Below the pieces are notes generated by a model. That model ran no database searches and was not told the origin of the DNA. It worked only from the letters and a program-made list of their open reading frames with translations. A stretch of 64,000 bases of DNA from Agaricus subrufescens (Eukaryota > Basidiomycota > Agaricomycetes > Agaricales > Agaricaceae), in contig CM057066.1 in NCBI GenBank assembly GCA_029945375.1, forward strand, positions 1,178,001 to 1,242,000, in the 5' to 3' direction. Positions within the stretch are counted from its first letter, which is position 1. Each line of letters begins with the position of its first letter. Below, in pieces: positions 45,756-59,800 of the stretch. Both the position numbers and the translations under genes were made by a program.

Positions 45756-46984
45756 TCACTTCGAGTGCCCTTTGCACATGGTACCTGGAGCAGGACCTTT
45801 CCCGGGTTCTTCACTTGGCCTCCAGCCAAAGCCAGCTAACTGCCTGAACGAGTCGTACACGGCTTGGTGTGGAGCTGGATGGATGGAGTTTATGATGTGT
45901 TTATGGACTAGCCCCGACAATGGGGAAAATACGTATGTGGATTCACTAACGGTGAACAGCATGTCAGTGTGGTGCAAACCATGGGTGGTAAAGAGAGCAC
46001 TCACACTTCCCACTCGTTCGAACTACCACTTACACGAGCTTTACCAGTCGCTATAAACCGTACATGTAAACTCTTCTCCCTCAGAGAACGTTTCTTCTCT
46101 GGCTGGCTCGAGACTTGCTCCTGCGCACTCCTAGGAGCATCGTGTTTCTTAGGCGAGGGTGGTGTCTCCAGTGAAACCTTGACCAAGGTCATAGCTAGAT
46201 CGGTATATAGCGCATTCATGGTGTGTCGCATGAACGATGCAGAGGCAACATATAGCGGTAGGCCTACAACAACCACATCAAAATGTGCCCATTAGGGGCA
46301 GCACAAACACACACCCTCAATATGCAGCGTTCGTGGAAATGGCGCAGGTAAGGCAACTGGAGGTGTATATTCCAGCTTCACCTTGGGTGAATAGATGGGT
46401 TCAATGCCACCATTTTCGTCATGATCTCCTTGAGAGGATTGGTGTAGAAAATCTAACGGATTTGCACTCGGTCCAAGGGTGAGCGGCAAGACAGAGGAGG
46501 GTCTTATAGGAGCACCTGTCGATTTATCGACTTTAGTGACCAGGCCCACTTTAAATATTTCTGGAAGAGTTTCCTGCAATACGAGCAACGCCCTTCCTGG
46601 CCAGAACATGCACGACAAATTAGCGCAGTCAGAAGACGACAGCGAGATAAGAAGCTCACCTGTGCGAATCTCCCATTCAGCATCAGAAAGACCATCCTGT
46701 CTCTCCTTCCCCGGCTTTGGTGATTTAGAAAGATGAGCTTTAGAGGACGAAACAGAGTCTGGTGGTTTTGAGCTCCGCAGACCGAGAGACAAATTCCTAT
46801 TCCTCTCGAAGCCATGCGTTCCTGCAGGGTGTCCCGAAGTCAAGTCATAGTCATTCGAAGCTCGTGGTAGTGTCATAGCAGCCGAAGACGAGATTGGACT
46901 ACGTTTAAGTCGACACGCAAGTGAGTTTCGAGCATCTTTCGACGTAGAAGCAAGGGACTTTTGAGCAGCATATCGCACAAGCAT
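45756..46984 (-). CDS. Conserved fungal protein of unknown function
   Basis: Exons (minus): 46984-46660, 46596-46315, 46263-46005, 45945-45756; 351 aa. The N-terminus (MLVRYAAQKSLAST...) is rich in Arg, Ser and Ala and almost free of acidic residues at first, so a mitochondrial presequence is possible. The core has GLSDAEWEIRTGRALLVLQ, then SPKVKLEYTPP and PAPFPRTLHIEG. The C-terminal part has WEVESTYVFSPLSGLVHKH and HPAPHQAVYDSFRQL. From memory, this pattern (a short presequence-like start, a LEYTPP...PFPRTL core and an FSP-x-GL-x-H segment) recurs in fungal proteins of unknown function. I assign no activity. It lies 131 bp upstream of UTP22 on the same strand. Confidence 0.8.
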
Positions 46985-47196
46985 TATGCGTGTTGGACAG
47001 TTGTCTAGAGAAATGCCGATGCCGATGATGATGATGAAACTTGTTTAACGTTCATGCCGACGCCAAACACGCGGATCACATTTACGTAAGAAATAATACA
47101 TAATGCGGTGTAATTCTATTATAAATTGTAATGCAATGAAGGTTGATCGTCATGAACATGGTCTGTAAAGCTTCTCGACATAATCAGGGTATCAGC

Positions 47197-50100
47197 TTAA
47201 AAAAACTTGCCAACGCAGTTCTTAGCACCGCAACGGCAAGTCGCATAAACCGGATCTAGGCGCTTCTCTACTTCATCTTCTACCTCATCGTCGTCATCCT
47301 CCGAGTATCGACCCATATAATTGAAACAAATCTCTTCATAGGGTTCTACGTCCCGGATGGAGAATACCACCAAAAGTGGCTTCTCAATGTCAGGCTCATT
47401 AATATAGCAAGGGTAGAGCCGAGCATTCGGGTCGCAGGAGTGATTCTAGAAAATTTGTTAGTTCCTTAGACTTCTATTTTTATACAATACTGACAAGAAA
47501 CCTTGTGAACTGCAAAGATAGGTGAGAACCAGATGTTAAAAAATGAAAGAGCCATTCACTGACATTGCCTGCATGGTATGCATCCACTGTGTAACTGTTA
47601 TGCCAGTCATCAGGATTATCTTGAGGTTTCAAATGCCAAAAATCCACATCAAAAAGGTAAGTTTTGCCAATTTTATCATAATATCTGGTTTATCCAAGTA
47701 GAGCATTCAGAAATTCCTCTTCTAGATCAAATTGTGCCACTCACTGCCCTCGATGTTCACTCTGTTCATCGGTCAACAGTTCACCTGCGTATATTCCGAC
47801 GAAAGAGCCAGCCGGTATACGCCTGGAGCCATTGAAAACACCTACACATTCATGAGTAAGTGATCCTTATTTCAGTACAGGCGGAAAGGTACACCCACCC
47901 CATCCTTTGTTCTCGGTCTTAGTGATGCTAACCTGATATTTACGGCCGTGTTGTACGACCTGCTTCCAATTTAGCTGAAGTACAGGTCAAGAGAACGATG
48001 AACACCAACCCGATTTCGGCATTCATCGTCGCAAGAGCACATCTCGTTACATTCAAAGATCGGATAACCTGGATATTTTAGGCGGCCAAACTTGTCATAA
48101 ACACAACCATCTTCCACATCGCAATACTTTCTCTGTCTCTGCGCACACAAACAAGTCTTGCTTTTGGGATCACATTTCCCAATGCACCCACATCCCTGTA
48201 ACTTCGAATAATCGGGAAGTGGAACGCCTTCACCATACCATATCCTATTCGAATAAACGAACTCAAATAATGGTGTTGGTTCCAGATCGATGTTATTAAT
48301 AACTTCAACATCTGGGGCATTTGCTTCATCTTCCATGACATTCTCAAGCATGTACGCCCGAAACACATCTCGCAACCCGGGGTTCATACGAGTATATTCG
48401 GAAAGACGATTGATCGAATCCGGAAGTGCAGTTGGCAAGTCTTTTGCAGAATAATGCTTTAATCCCAGATTTTTGAAGTCTTTCTTATGATCTTCCCAAG
48501 TCAGCGCCTTGAAACCACCATATGTAAGACCGATGGTGGTAGGCTTTTCAGGTCCAGGACTAGGACTAGAATCTGGCGGGGACTCGGCATCTGTCAAGGG
48601 CACCAGATTGTCCGCCTCCGATGGCGAGCTTGCAGGACTACTAGCTCGTAACAGAGAAATAGGATCCGGAGAGCTACTGCTCGTCCTCGCCCTCGTAGCC
48701 TGGGTGAAGGCTATATCTTCATTTATCTTGCGGGCTTCGTCGGAGCTCTGACGGTCGCTCCGAAGGATGGCTTTATAAACTTCGCGCTCCTCTCTGGCGT
48801 CGGAATCACTAATTATTTCATCTGGGCTTCGAATTATCGGCTTGAGTCGTGAATGGCGTTGTGGATGGTGTGCATATTCCGCCGGGACATCCTCATCTGA
48901 AGACGCAGATCCTAGTGACGGACTGGACCTTGATGTCTCGGGCATCATGGGTACATCAGGACCAGTCACAGTTGGCACGGACCGAGAACGTGGAACCGGT
49001 TCATCCTTAGCTGGACTTGGAACAACAGCTGCCATGGTTTGGCGCCGGGTAAGATCTTTTATAGCAGTCGGTGAAAATGATGATGGCTTAATCGGGGAAG
49101 AACCGGAAGTTTGTTTTGTCTGTGGTAGTTCCGGAGGAGAACTGGGCAAAGTTGGAATAGGCTTTTCTATTTTCAGTTGCCTTGAAAGAGTTTCTGATGT
49201 TCCAAGGACTGCTAGGCCGCCCTGAGGCGCCTCATCCGAGTCATCAAGAGTGAGATCGATGATGTCTTCAACTAATGATTTCTCCTTTCCTTTTCCTTTC
49301 TGGAGATGAACGGCGGCAGGAAGGTTAGGGCTGCTTCCTCCAAGTTTTCGACTTCCTTTTATCTGATGCTGTATAAAAAGGGTAAGCTTAATTCAAGATT
49401 ATAGAAGACTGCTCACAATGCGTTTGGATATACCCGATTCCAAATGCCCACTGATCGGGCTGTGGTTTGGTCGGGTTTTACGGAAGACTTTCGCGGCAGT
49501 ATGTTCATCCGAGCTACTTCCGATTTCTATAACCTCAGGATCGCTGTTGCGACGCTTCGATGCCGTTGGTTGTTCCTTGTTGAATGGTAGTGGCAATAAC
49601 CGCTGTCGTGGTAGCCGTCCACCCGTAGACTTCCTGGCGATTTGTCTGGTGCGGTGAGGTTTTGCTGGTGTTGGTACTGGTACCGGTACTGAACGGTTCA
49701 GAAAGGTGCTGACATAGAAAACTTGGGCTCACCTTGTGTTACTTGGTTTGTGCTCGAGGGCGCCGGGCTAGAATCGGACCCAGCAGGCAAACTTTCATCG
49801 CTAGCATTACCGTTGTTGGACACTGTTTCACCTAAAATTTTTTTTTTTCTAGTGGAGAGTTAGTTGCAAATCTAGTGATGGGACTTACGATCGAAAAAAT
49901 GTTTCTTAGGAGGCCCTGATACACCACCAGTTTTTCGAGCAAATTGTCGTATTGGAATATGACCTAACAGATATCAGTCAACATTCACCTGCCAATTGCA
50001 TTTGTGTGAGAAGTATACCGTTTTTCCCACTTGCACCTTGAGCCTGAGTACCAGTTCCCGAAGCGGCCATTCCCGAGCCAGATGCGGGCCCAGAGCTAGC

Positions 50101-50911
50101 CAAGTGTTTGACAGGGTTAACTGTTGACGAGGCACTGGCCGGTCTCTTAGGAATAGCGAGCTTTTTGGGACTGTCCATTTCCTTCTTTGGCAAAAATGCA
50201 GACGACGACGGTCTTCTCGTGGGCTCAGCGCGTCTAGGCTGCTTTATCTTGGACTGATTCTCTTTCCTCCATCTCGCTATTAATGGATCGGCAGATTCCG
50301 TGTTACGCTGTTGATAAACCGCAGCTAAGTTTGAAGCGGTTGACCCTGTCTGCTTGACAACACCAGAAGCTACTGAAAGTATTAACTTTGATTTTCTAGT
50401 GAAAAGAACTTGTTATTACCTGATCGCGGTCGATCTGGACTCGCTGGCGCGGTAGAAGGTTTAGACACTAGTCGCAAGTTTGAGCTAACACGAGTCAATG
50501 AGCGTGAGTAACATTCATACCTGAACCCAAGCTTGTTTGACCAGATTTGGAACCTGCGGGCATCGGTCATCAGCAAAACCTCATGCATATAAGGTGATCA
50601 GACAACATTAGAGCACTCACTCCCACTGATCTCTGGGCCAGATATGCTGTGTCTAGGCCTTTTAATGTTCGGCCTGGGATCACCACGATACTGAACATCG
50701 GAGCTCGCGCCATTCTTTCGTTTCTTGCGTTGAGGATTTTCCAGAATCTCCACATCGGACTCCGCAGATGTTGGTTCTATCAGGCAAACATCCCAGGCTC
50801 ATGATGAGTATAAAATAGAGGGAGGGTATAGCACATAATTGAAACTGCACCTTGAAGAGTGGCCCACTCTGGTCCGGGGGATTGCACTCTGCTGGTAAGT
50901 TTATTGGACAT
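47197..50911 (-). CDS. SET-domain histone H3K9-type methyltransferase
   Basis: Suv39/Clr4/DIM-5-type lysine methyltransferase, expected to make heterochromatin marks. Exons (minus): 50911-50851, 50776-50621, 50553-50521, 50467-50420, 50372-50019, 49963-49889, 49831-49733, 49688-49417, 49368-48010, 47959-47899, 47841-47745, 47684-47564, 47509-47495, 47445-47197; 999 aa. Pre-SET cysteines begin with CGCIGKC near 768 and run through CDVEDGC and CNEMCSCDDECRNR. SET motifs are VGIYAGELL, NHSCDPN and ICFNYMG. Post-SET is CRCGAKNCVG. The roughly 750-residue N-terminal region is Ser/Pro-rich and has SIM-like patches (EVIEIGSSSDE, IIDLTLDDSDE). No chromodomain is visible, unlike Clr4. Exon 13 is only 15 nt (FTRFL) and precedes the catalytic NHSCDPN exon. 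Confidence 0.9.
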
Positions 50912-51164
50912 GTGATTGTGTCACAGGAGAAAGGTGTTTTTTCTCCTCACCCCCTGCCTTTTATATGGACAGGGTTGGGGTTCAACTTGTAAAAGCCCAG
51001 GCCTTGGATCCCTGAAACAGCCTTCAACATGCCTCTTACATAAGCAAATCATTAGGGTAGGTTATTAAATGGAACATATGTAAACTGCAGCAATGTGATG
51101 CACACTCATGCCAAAACCAAGATACAGGTAACAGAAATGTCTACAATTGACAGATGTTGCTACA

Positions 51165-52487
<1,323 letters not shown>

Positions 52488-53639
52488 TTGTTGGAGAGGC
52501 TTTCACGCTGGGCTAAAGGGGGTCTGTGGCGGTCGATGAGGAGGCAGCCATCAACCGAGCAGAATGGCATCCTCGCTTCACGTGACCCATCAGATGGACC
52601 TCGTGATATCCTCGTGATCAATTCGCGTCGCAGCACTTCAGAGCTCGCCAGGGAGGTGGACCTGCAAAAGGAACTCTCAAATGCCTCTCGGAAAGTTGCC
52701 AGAGACCCAGATCAGTGGAATTGTATGATCTGTAGCGGAAACAAGATGACCTTCACCAGCTTCGAGAACCCATTGCGTTTCTGGATTCGGAACAGCACCG
52801 GAACTCTAACGTTGGTGAAGTTATCTGCAAATTGTCAAGCTTTCATCACTTATCACTTTAATTTATGCTCCTGCCCGAGATTGATATTCCGGAGAGCCAA
52901 CGTGTTTTCAAGGCTCGTTCGGTCGAATGTTGTTTCCGCCATTTAAATGTCCGCGGTTGGAATTTTCAATACCTTTGTCGGCACGTCCGGCAAAAGCGCT
53001 TCTCAGCACCCACTCGGGAGGCAACAGCAAAGGAAGGGTAAGTACGTCCTCCTGTGCAGCTACCCTGTTCCACTAACCTTGACACTCGTTCTATGTACCG
53101 TTCTGTTCTGGAATCATCGCCTTGATGCCCCATAACGCAGGGCTGCACTGCAACACGGTTTTTCCTGACCGTTCACATGAGCTTCCCGATTGACGCTGGT
53201 TATTCGGCCGACAATTCTCAGCCATAATGTTGGTGAGCAAGACGAGCGCTCGCTATCAATGTGGATATATTGCCGCAGCCATCGTGTAACACGGAGTGGG
53301 ACACTTCGAATCCACAGCCTTACCGCCGAACGGCAAGTTTATGAGCATTTGGGTTCACGTGGGTAACAACTGAGCGGCCTGATGAGAATATGATGTTCCG
53401 TACACTTCGGCAAACAAACAGGAAAGCTGTCGATGTTCAGGGTATTCTTACTATGAGGTGATTTATCATCACCACTGACCGTCCTCTTCCCCCTTACCTC
53501 TAAACTGTGTCCAAGATGGTCCAAGACCCTCGGCGGCACCGAACTACTTTCTCAGAGCCGACTCGTGGCTCGACACTAACTCACCGCCGGCCGCACAGGC
53601 AGCTGACCGGTCTACCGCCCGCTGATATCGACCTACCCC
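52488..53639. other. Divergent intergenic region, E2 / CorA
   Basis: Holds the promoters of the E2 gene (-) and the CorA gene (+). A 152-codon open stretch at 52488-52946 starts at TTG and has no recognisable features. Possible upstream exons of the CorA gene could lie near 53507-53639, but I could not fix them. Confidence 0.5.
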
Positions 53640-56359
53640 ATGAGGTGCCCAATCCTAGCCATAGACATGGAACGCCCTCAGGTAGGTCATCGGCCCTCAT
53701 GCAATATGTGATGATTTTGAAAAAACTTGGAAAGGGCCTTGGCCTTTCTTGGATCTCCATGTCACGGTTAGCCTTGGCGCTTGAAATACTGTGCATTGCA
53801 TTTGACAAGTTTTATTTGCTTGGGCCCACAGGTTCGGGAGGAGCCCAAGGCATTCAGTTTTGTCAAGAAATGTCGGCACGAGCTCCTTGACAATGAGCTC
53901 TGTTGGTGCGGGTACCCTCAGTCGCTTTATCAGAACTGGACACACGTGCAACAAAAGGCGAGCCGTATAACTGAAGCAATCTCGTGCAATCAATCTGCCT
54001 GGACAATCTATCCTCTCGTGGTCAATGACAAAGGCATCTTCAAAGCTTCGCAGCCGATTGAATCCAAGGAATGGGAGAGAAAAGACGAGCTGTGGAAAGA
54101 TTTTCGTACTCCAAAGGTATCTCTTACCGTTTATCAATCGGCATATCTAAAAGTTGAGACAGGAGGAGGAGACGAATGACTGTCGCGTTCACGCTCTCTT
54201 TGTGGACAACATGGCTGGACCAGTCATGCAGATGTTGGGCACCAAATACAACATAGAGCCCTTCTTTTTCTCCTCTTCATTCGGATGGATACCTACGCAA
54301 TATCAGGAAAATGTAGTTTTGGGTGAAAGCGATCGTATGTATCCTCCTCTTTATGTCGATCATGTACCCTGACGTTCTCTGTTTGTCCAGATATCACCAT
54401 CACGTTGACTTTTGTTCGATGCATCAATGACCCATATAAACCGTCCAACCCATGCAATGAACCAACAGGCTCCGAAACTGCAGAGGGCAAAGACAACAAT
54501 ACTCAGCGTAATATTGCCATCAAAACAAACGAATACCTTTGGTTGGAATCCCGTTCGTATGTTTGCTACATTATAACCCCCTCCTATTGATAAAATGCTC
54601 TAGGCGAACAACTACTCTTCTCAGACATCATATCCCTCCATATGATTCGCAACCCCAAGGACGGTAATACGATTATCTCCTACCACGCGCCCGGAAAATT
54701 TCGAGCCACCACAGCCAAACAATTGTGTGACAGATTCAGGCTCACGGGACGCTCAGTCTATTGGTCACAAATTTTTGCACGATCCAAGGACCCTACATTC
54801 ACTTTTTTGAGCCTGTTGTGGTATGCATTGTATGCCTGGGATGAGAGTTTGGAGGCATTGTATAATCACTTATGCGCGCTAGTAAGCCGATCGGCTGACA
54901 TGTACGAAAGCTAGAATGACTAACTGAACATAACAGGAATCCAAAGTTCTAGAAGAAAACGATCTCGACTTTACCCAAGAACTCCATCGCATCCGTGCCC
55001 ATCTCCTACATTACGCCTCCCTGCTTGAAGACTTCAGCAAGACAGTCAATTTTGTCAAAGATACGCATCATCCTGCCCTCGCTAATCCAGAATATTTCAC
55101 GCCCAAGGAGAGTCAAGACAGTAAAAAATTGATGGATCAAGAGTGCACGAATTTATTGAATCAGATACAACGGCTGGAGCTGGCACGAAAAATGCAGGAT
55201 AAACGGTTGACGAACGTCATGCAGTTGGTATGCCAATCCATCTCACTATTCGCGCTCCCTTTGTTGACAATCTTTGTGTTCTTAATAGGGGTTCAGTACC
55301 GTGAACATCGAAGACAGTAGACGAATGCACAGACTAACAGAGGCTGCAGTTCGAGACAGCGCTGGTTCGTGTTTGTTGATTCATCCTTCGATTCCAGATG
55401 TCTGATAATAGCATCTCATTCAGCCATGAAACAGATTGCTTATCTGACAATGTTTTTCCTCCCCGCATCCTTCGTCGCCGTGAGTCACTACCTGTCTATC
55501 CTTGTATATGGTGAAGCAACTGACCTTCCCCTTTCCCAAGACTGCATTCGGAATGAATGTAAACGAAATCAACGATTCGATACCCACGCTTAGCAACTAT
55601 CTTGCTACCGCTCTCCCACTGACTGCTGTAACAATCTGGATCGTAGTAGCTCTACAAATCCAAATTGAAGACAAATCAACTCGCCGCCGCCGCAGCCGCC
55701 GTACCGCGCGTCCGCAAAAATTCGAACCATCACCTATGTACACCCCTGACATCCTGCAATCCCCCACCGCATTGGATCACCCAGCAGGACACGGTTTCCG
55801 CCAAGCACGCACAGTCACAGATGGAGTAATCATCTTGGACAACGATAATCGTACCCGAAGTCAATACTCCGGTGACTTTGGTTGCGAAAACTATAACGAC
55901 GACTACGACAAACACGAAAACGAGAATGATATTTACAATACCCACCGCCAGCGCTATAACGAAGTAAAAAATTCTAGCTTTTGGAAAAGACTTGCATGGC
56001 CTGTGTCGCTGACACATGCTGCCTATACCAACTGGCAAAAGGATCGAGAAGAAAAGACACAACCAAAAACAAGGCGATCACCTCCACGGATGGTGGAGAC
56101 AGACAATGTACAAGAACGAGGGAGAGGAAGAGGAAACCTCATCCCCCATATTCTTCCAAGATTCTTCCTTAGACGCACAGGGAGTGGTGCGATGACACCA
56201 GCCGAAAGATATGCCGAAGACGTCCGTAGTCAACACTCAGACTCAAAGCTCAACACCCCGCAGTCGGCTACATCGTGCCCCAAATCTATTCTCAAGGGCA
56301 ACAATAGGGCTGCCGATGCGGTGATACCTGCAGAGCCGATAGAGATGTCTATGACATGA
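53640..56359 (+). CDS. CorA-type Mg2+ transporter
   Basis: Two-TM metal-ion channel/transporter of the CorA superfamily. Exons: 53640-53681, 53832-54116, 54163-54334, 54391-54552, 54604-54881, 54937-55227, 55289-55364, 55424-55479, 55541-56359; about 726 aa. A large cytoplasmic N-terminal domain is followed by a long helix (LMDQECTNLLNQIQRLELARK), then TM1 (IAYLTMFFLPASFVA), then the signature FGMNVNEI (the GMN loop) and TM2 (ATALPLTAVTIWIVVALQI). A basic and low-complexity tail of about 220 residues follows TM2. The spacing fits fungal CorA-like proteins of plasma membrane or organelles. The first exon is the least certain: 53640 is simply the first in-frame ATG after an in-frame stop. All listed introns are GT-AG. 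Confidence 0.85.
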
Positions 56360-56815
56360 TTGTGGGGAAGGTTTCAAGCTAACCTTCATCCCGAGGTAAT
56401 CCCGAGGGGATTTTGTATGTACTAGCATGATTTACGACATATATCTTACGTTTGCATGATGTATTATATAGATCGCTTACGATTGTTGCTTTCTATACAA
56501 CTGAACTTATATTGACCTGGATGGGTGATAGGGTTGAGATAAATGATCTGATACAATCAGTTATACCTGATAGATAACAGTTTAAATGACCTCTTTACTC
56601 CCAGTAACGATATCCAAGAGAAATGTAGGAGATGGGGATGCTACAGACAGAACTACTTGCGCTTTATACAACAAAAGAAAAGGAAAAAATAGATGCCTTT
56701 AGATAAGTCCGGTTCGTGATGCAGATTAAAAAAAGTAAAAGTTGAATGTCAGTCACTAGCAATCAATCACCACTTTGTAGGTCTGTCAGTCAAACGATTA
56801 GCCGAAATAACAATA
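56360..56815. other. Convergent 3' region, CorA / OPT
   Basis: AT-rich spacer between two convergent genes; presumably both 3' UTRs. No gene seen. Confidence 0.55.
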
Positions 56816-59800
56816 TCACAATTCCAGAGAACTCCACCCAAATGTCCCGTTTGTCAAGTTGACAAGGGAGTTAGCAAGCCAATCGCTCGTGTTCTTGTAA
56901 ACAGCGTTACCCCACCATCGTTGTATCGAATACTCCCCAATTTTGCCTTGCATTGGGTACTGAAGGCTAGCATCCTCATAAGCAAAAGGTTGAATACAGA
57001 ACGAGTCTCGACCAACCAAAAGTACACCAAGATAACTCCGATAGCAGTTCCAGCGTCCAAAGCCGCCGATAGCACATCTGCAACGTTCATGGATTTGATT
57101 GGTACATGCCAAGACAAACCTTTTCTCGACTTACAATTATACTTCGCCCAATAGGAAAAATATCGCCGTCTAATGATGTACTGGGATATGAACCCGACAA
57201 TGGCCCATGGGACGTAATTGACGGCCGCCGCCGGGGGTATCTGATTGACACCGGAGAAAATTAAACTGTAAATGAGATTCATATTGAGATGTGCCAAACC
57301 CGATAGTTGATTGATACGTACGGAAAACTAGTCATAGATGTGTCAACGTCAGTTAGGGCCAAAAAAAAAAGGTTTACATACTTGAGGTATCTTAGAATGG
57401 TATTGGGGTATCTTCTTGTAATGAACCATAGGACAACAGGACATGCAGCACCAATAAGGAAGAAAAAAGATAGAGCTTTGGTTTGGTTAGCGCGGCCCCA
57501 TGCAGTACTGCGTCCACTTACGACTACGGAAAATTCAGTCATTCGTTCACTCAGAGCGGTTGAACAACACTTACTAGTATAACTCAGAGGGAGAAAATAG
57601 CAAACGGGGACCAATCACACCCCACTAATTAATCTATTAGTAACATATAGAGAACCACGAGAGCCAAGAACCCACGATAATAGAAGCAGTTCCAAATACA
57701 TGAGTAGATGCGCATGTGAAGCTGATAGTCCGGTCAAAACATGGTTCTCAGCCGAATTATGAATGCGTACTTGTCTTTCTGATCAGGCTTGCAAAGATCA
57801 CTGAATAATTACATGAGTTCCTAGTTTCAACAGAAGCAACTAGCGGCTAACGCACGTCACGTTCGAGAACATCCTACACACAACTATTAACTCCCAAATC
57901 GTCGAATATTGTGGCAGTAACGCTTACCAAGATTGAACCCCTAGTTGCACCGTTCCAGCAATGACCGTCGAAACGACCTTGAAACATACCACAATTAGTG
58001 AATTACAGAGGAGCTAAGTTGGGCCAAGGGGTTTACCTGCGACCAAAACATCGCTCTTGGTGGGACCTGTAATAATCAGTTAAATAAACCATACTTGGTG
58101 TCTACACACTTCACAAACCTTCATGTAACTAAAGGCGAATCAATCGTGGTTCTCAAACTAGACGACAAAGATGCCACTTACTGTCCCAGCTTGAAATCTG
58201 CAGTAAATTGCATTGCTGGTGGAAACTTTAGCGAAGAACTGAATTTACTGGGCATTTCGGCTCACCCTGAGACATGGTGATGTAGCCGTAGGTCTGACTA
58301 TCATTTAGAACTATGTTTCACTGGACAAAGAAGAACGACTTACTTTGAATCTGAGGGGGTCATAGTCAACATATGAACTTAGTTCAGGGTGAACAGACGG
58401 GTAGTTACTCACATCATCATCGCGTTAGGTTTTCCTGCTATCTGTTAACTAATTGAGTCTTGAGGGATACAAAAAAGTTGACACACCTGGCAGCATATAT
58501 CCGACGATCAACTCGGTGACAACACTGCAACAAGCGAATTTCTTGAGTAAAATGCCCCCAAGCCTTCACGATAATGATAAGGGCTTACTTTAAACCCACT
58601 TGACGATTTGTCACGGCTTGAATCATCCCGATAGGAACCACATACACAAGCGCTAGATTCGAACACGAAGAGAAAGAAAATTAAAGACGCTTATCGACCC
58701 AGTCAAGGTGAAACTTACATATCAGCAATGCGATAACAAGTGCCCAAATCGTCATTTCGGTGGGCCAAAGTTGAATGCAAATACAAGCAAAAGCAAAAGT
58801 TACAACTGAGCTTTGATCAACAAAAACTTAAGCTAAGTCATGATACAAGCGCACCAAAAATACAAATATAGTACCACTCTGGCACTACAGAAAAAACATT
58901 TGTGAGATTTTGAGGCCTAATTAGGAGAAAGCTTATCCGGACCTTGAGGGTATCGTGACATAAATCGAGCATGAATATCAGGTTGCTCTCGTAGGGAGCG
59001 ATTGAATTGGAGGCGTATAGTTTTCCGGAAGTGAATCACCGCTAGATAATAGACACACGTTTGTAAGCGCATTAAACGAGAAACCGTCGAAGCTTACCAT
59101 GCGTAATTGTAGCTACAAAAGATGTGATGTGTCACTAAGTCGTAAAACAAGAAGCTTTTAACTCACCAGTAATAGAGAGAAAGGAGAGGCCATAAGACAT
59201 GACAAAGGAAGTACTAAGTTCCGTTCAGTATAACTTCTAGCAAACCGCCTCCTTAGGCACATACGAGAGGTATAACGGGCTGTAGGCTTTGTAAGCTTCA
59301 AGATTGAGGGTTGAGTCGGGATTGAGAACACGAGAAACGTCGTAAGGTGCTCCCGTATTGTCATACGGTTTGGCAGAAAGGATCCTATGAAAATTTCGGC
59401 TTATTGGTTTGTAGGGATTATATCAACGAGAGAAACATACGGCATATATTGGCTATGCCATACATTGGTATACTGAAATAAAGATTAACGGTATGGTCAT
59501 ATATTTGGTTGCGGCATTCTCACATAGAGTATAGGTGTCAAAAACCCTGCAAAACGGTCATCGATTCAACAGCTACGTATTGGGTCATTTTTACTCACAA
59601 AAGAAAAAGACAAAGCCGATCATCACATTGGCTTCGGCCCACCCTGGGGGGTTAAAAATAATGCGTTGAACGAGAGGCATGAGTATATGTAATATTAGCT
59701 CACAAGGCGTTGCAAGACTGAAGGCGAACTCATTCAGATCGTTAAAGCTTAATTCATTCTGGACGATACTCACGGGCTACCCGTAAAGGCTATCTGGTTC

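Noticed and set aside
52488..52946. 152-codon + ORF head-to-head with the E2 gene
   Set aside because: It starts at TTG and has no domain, codon pattern or splice partners I could support.
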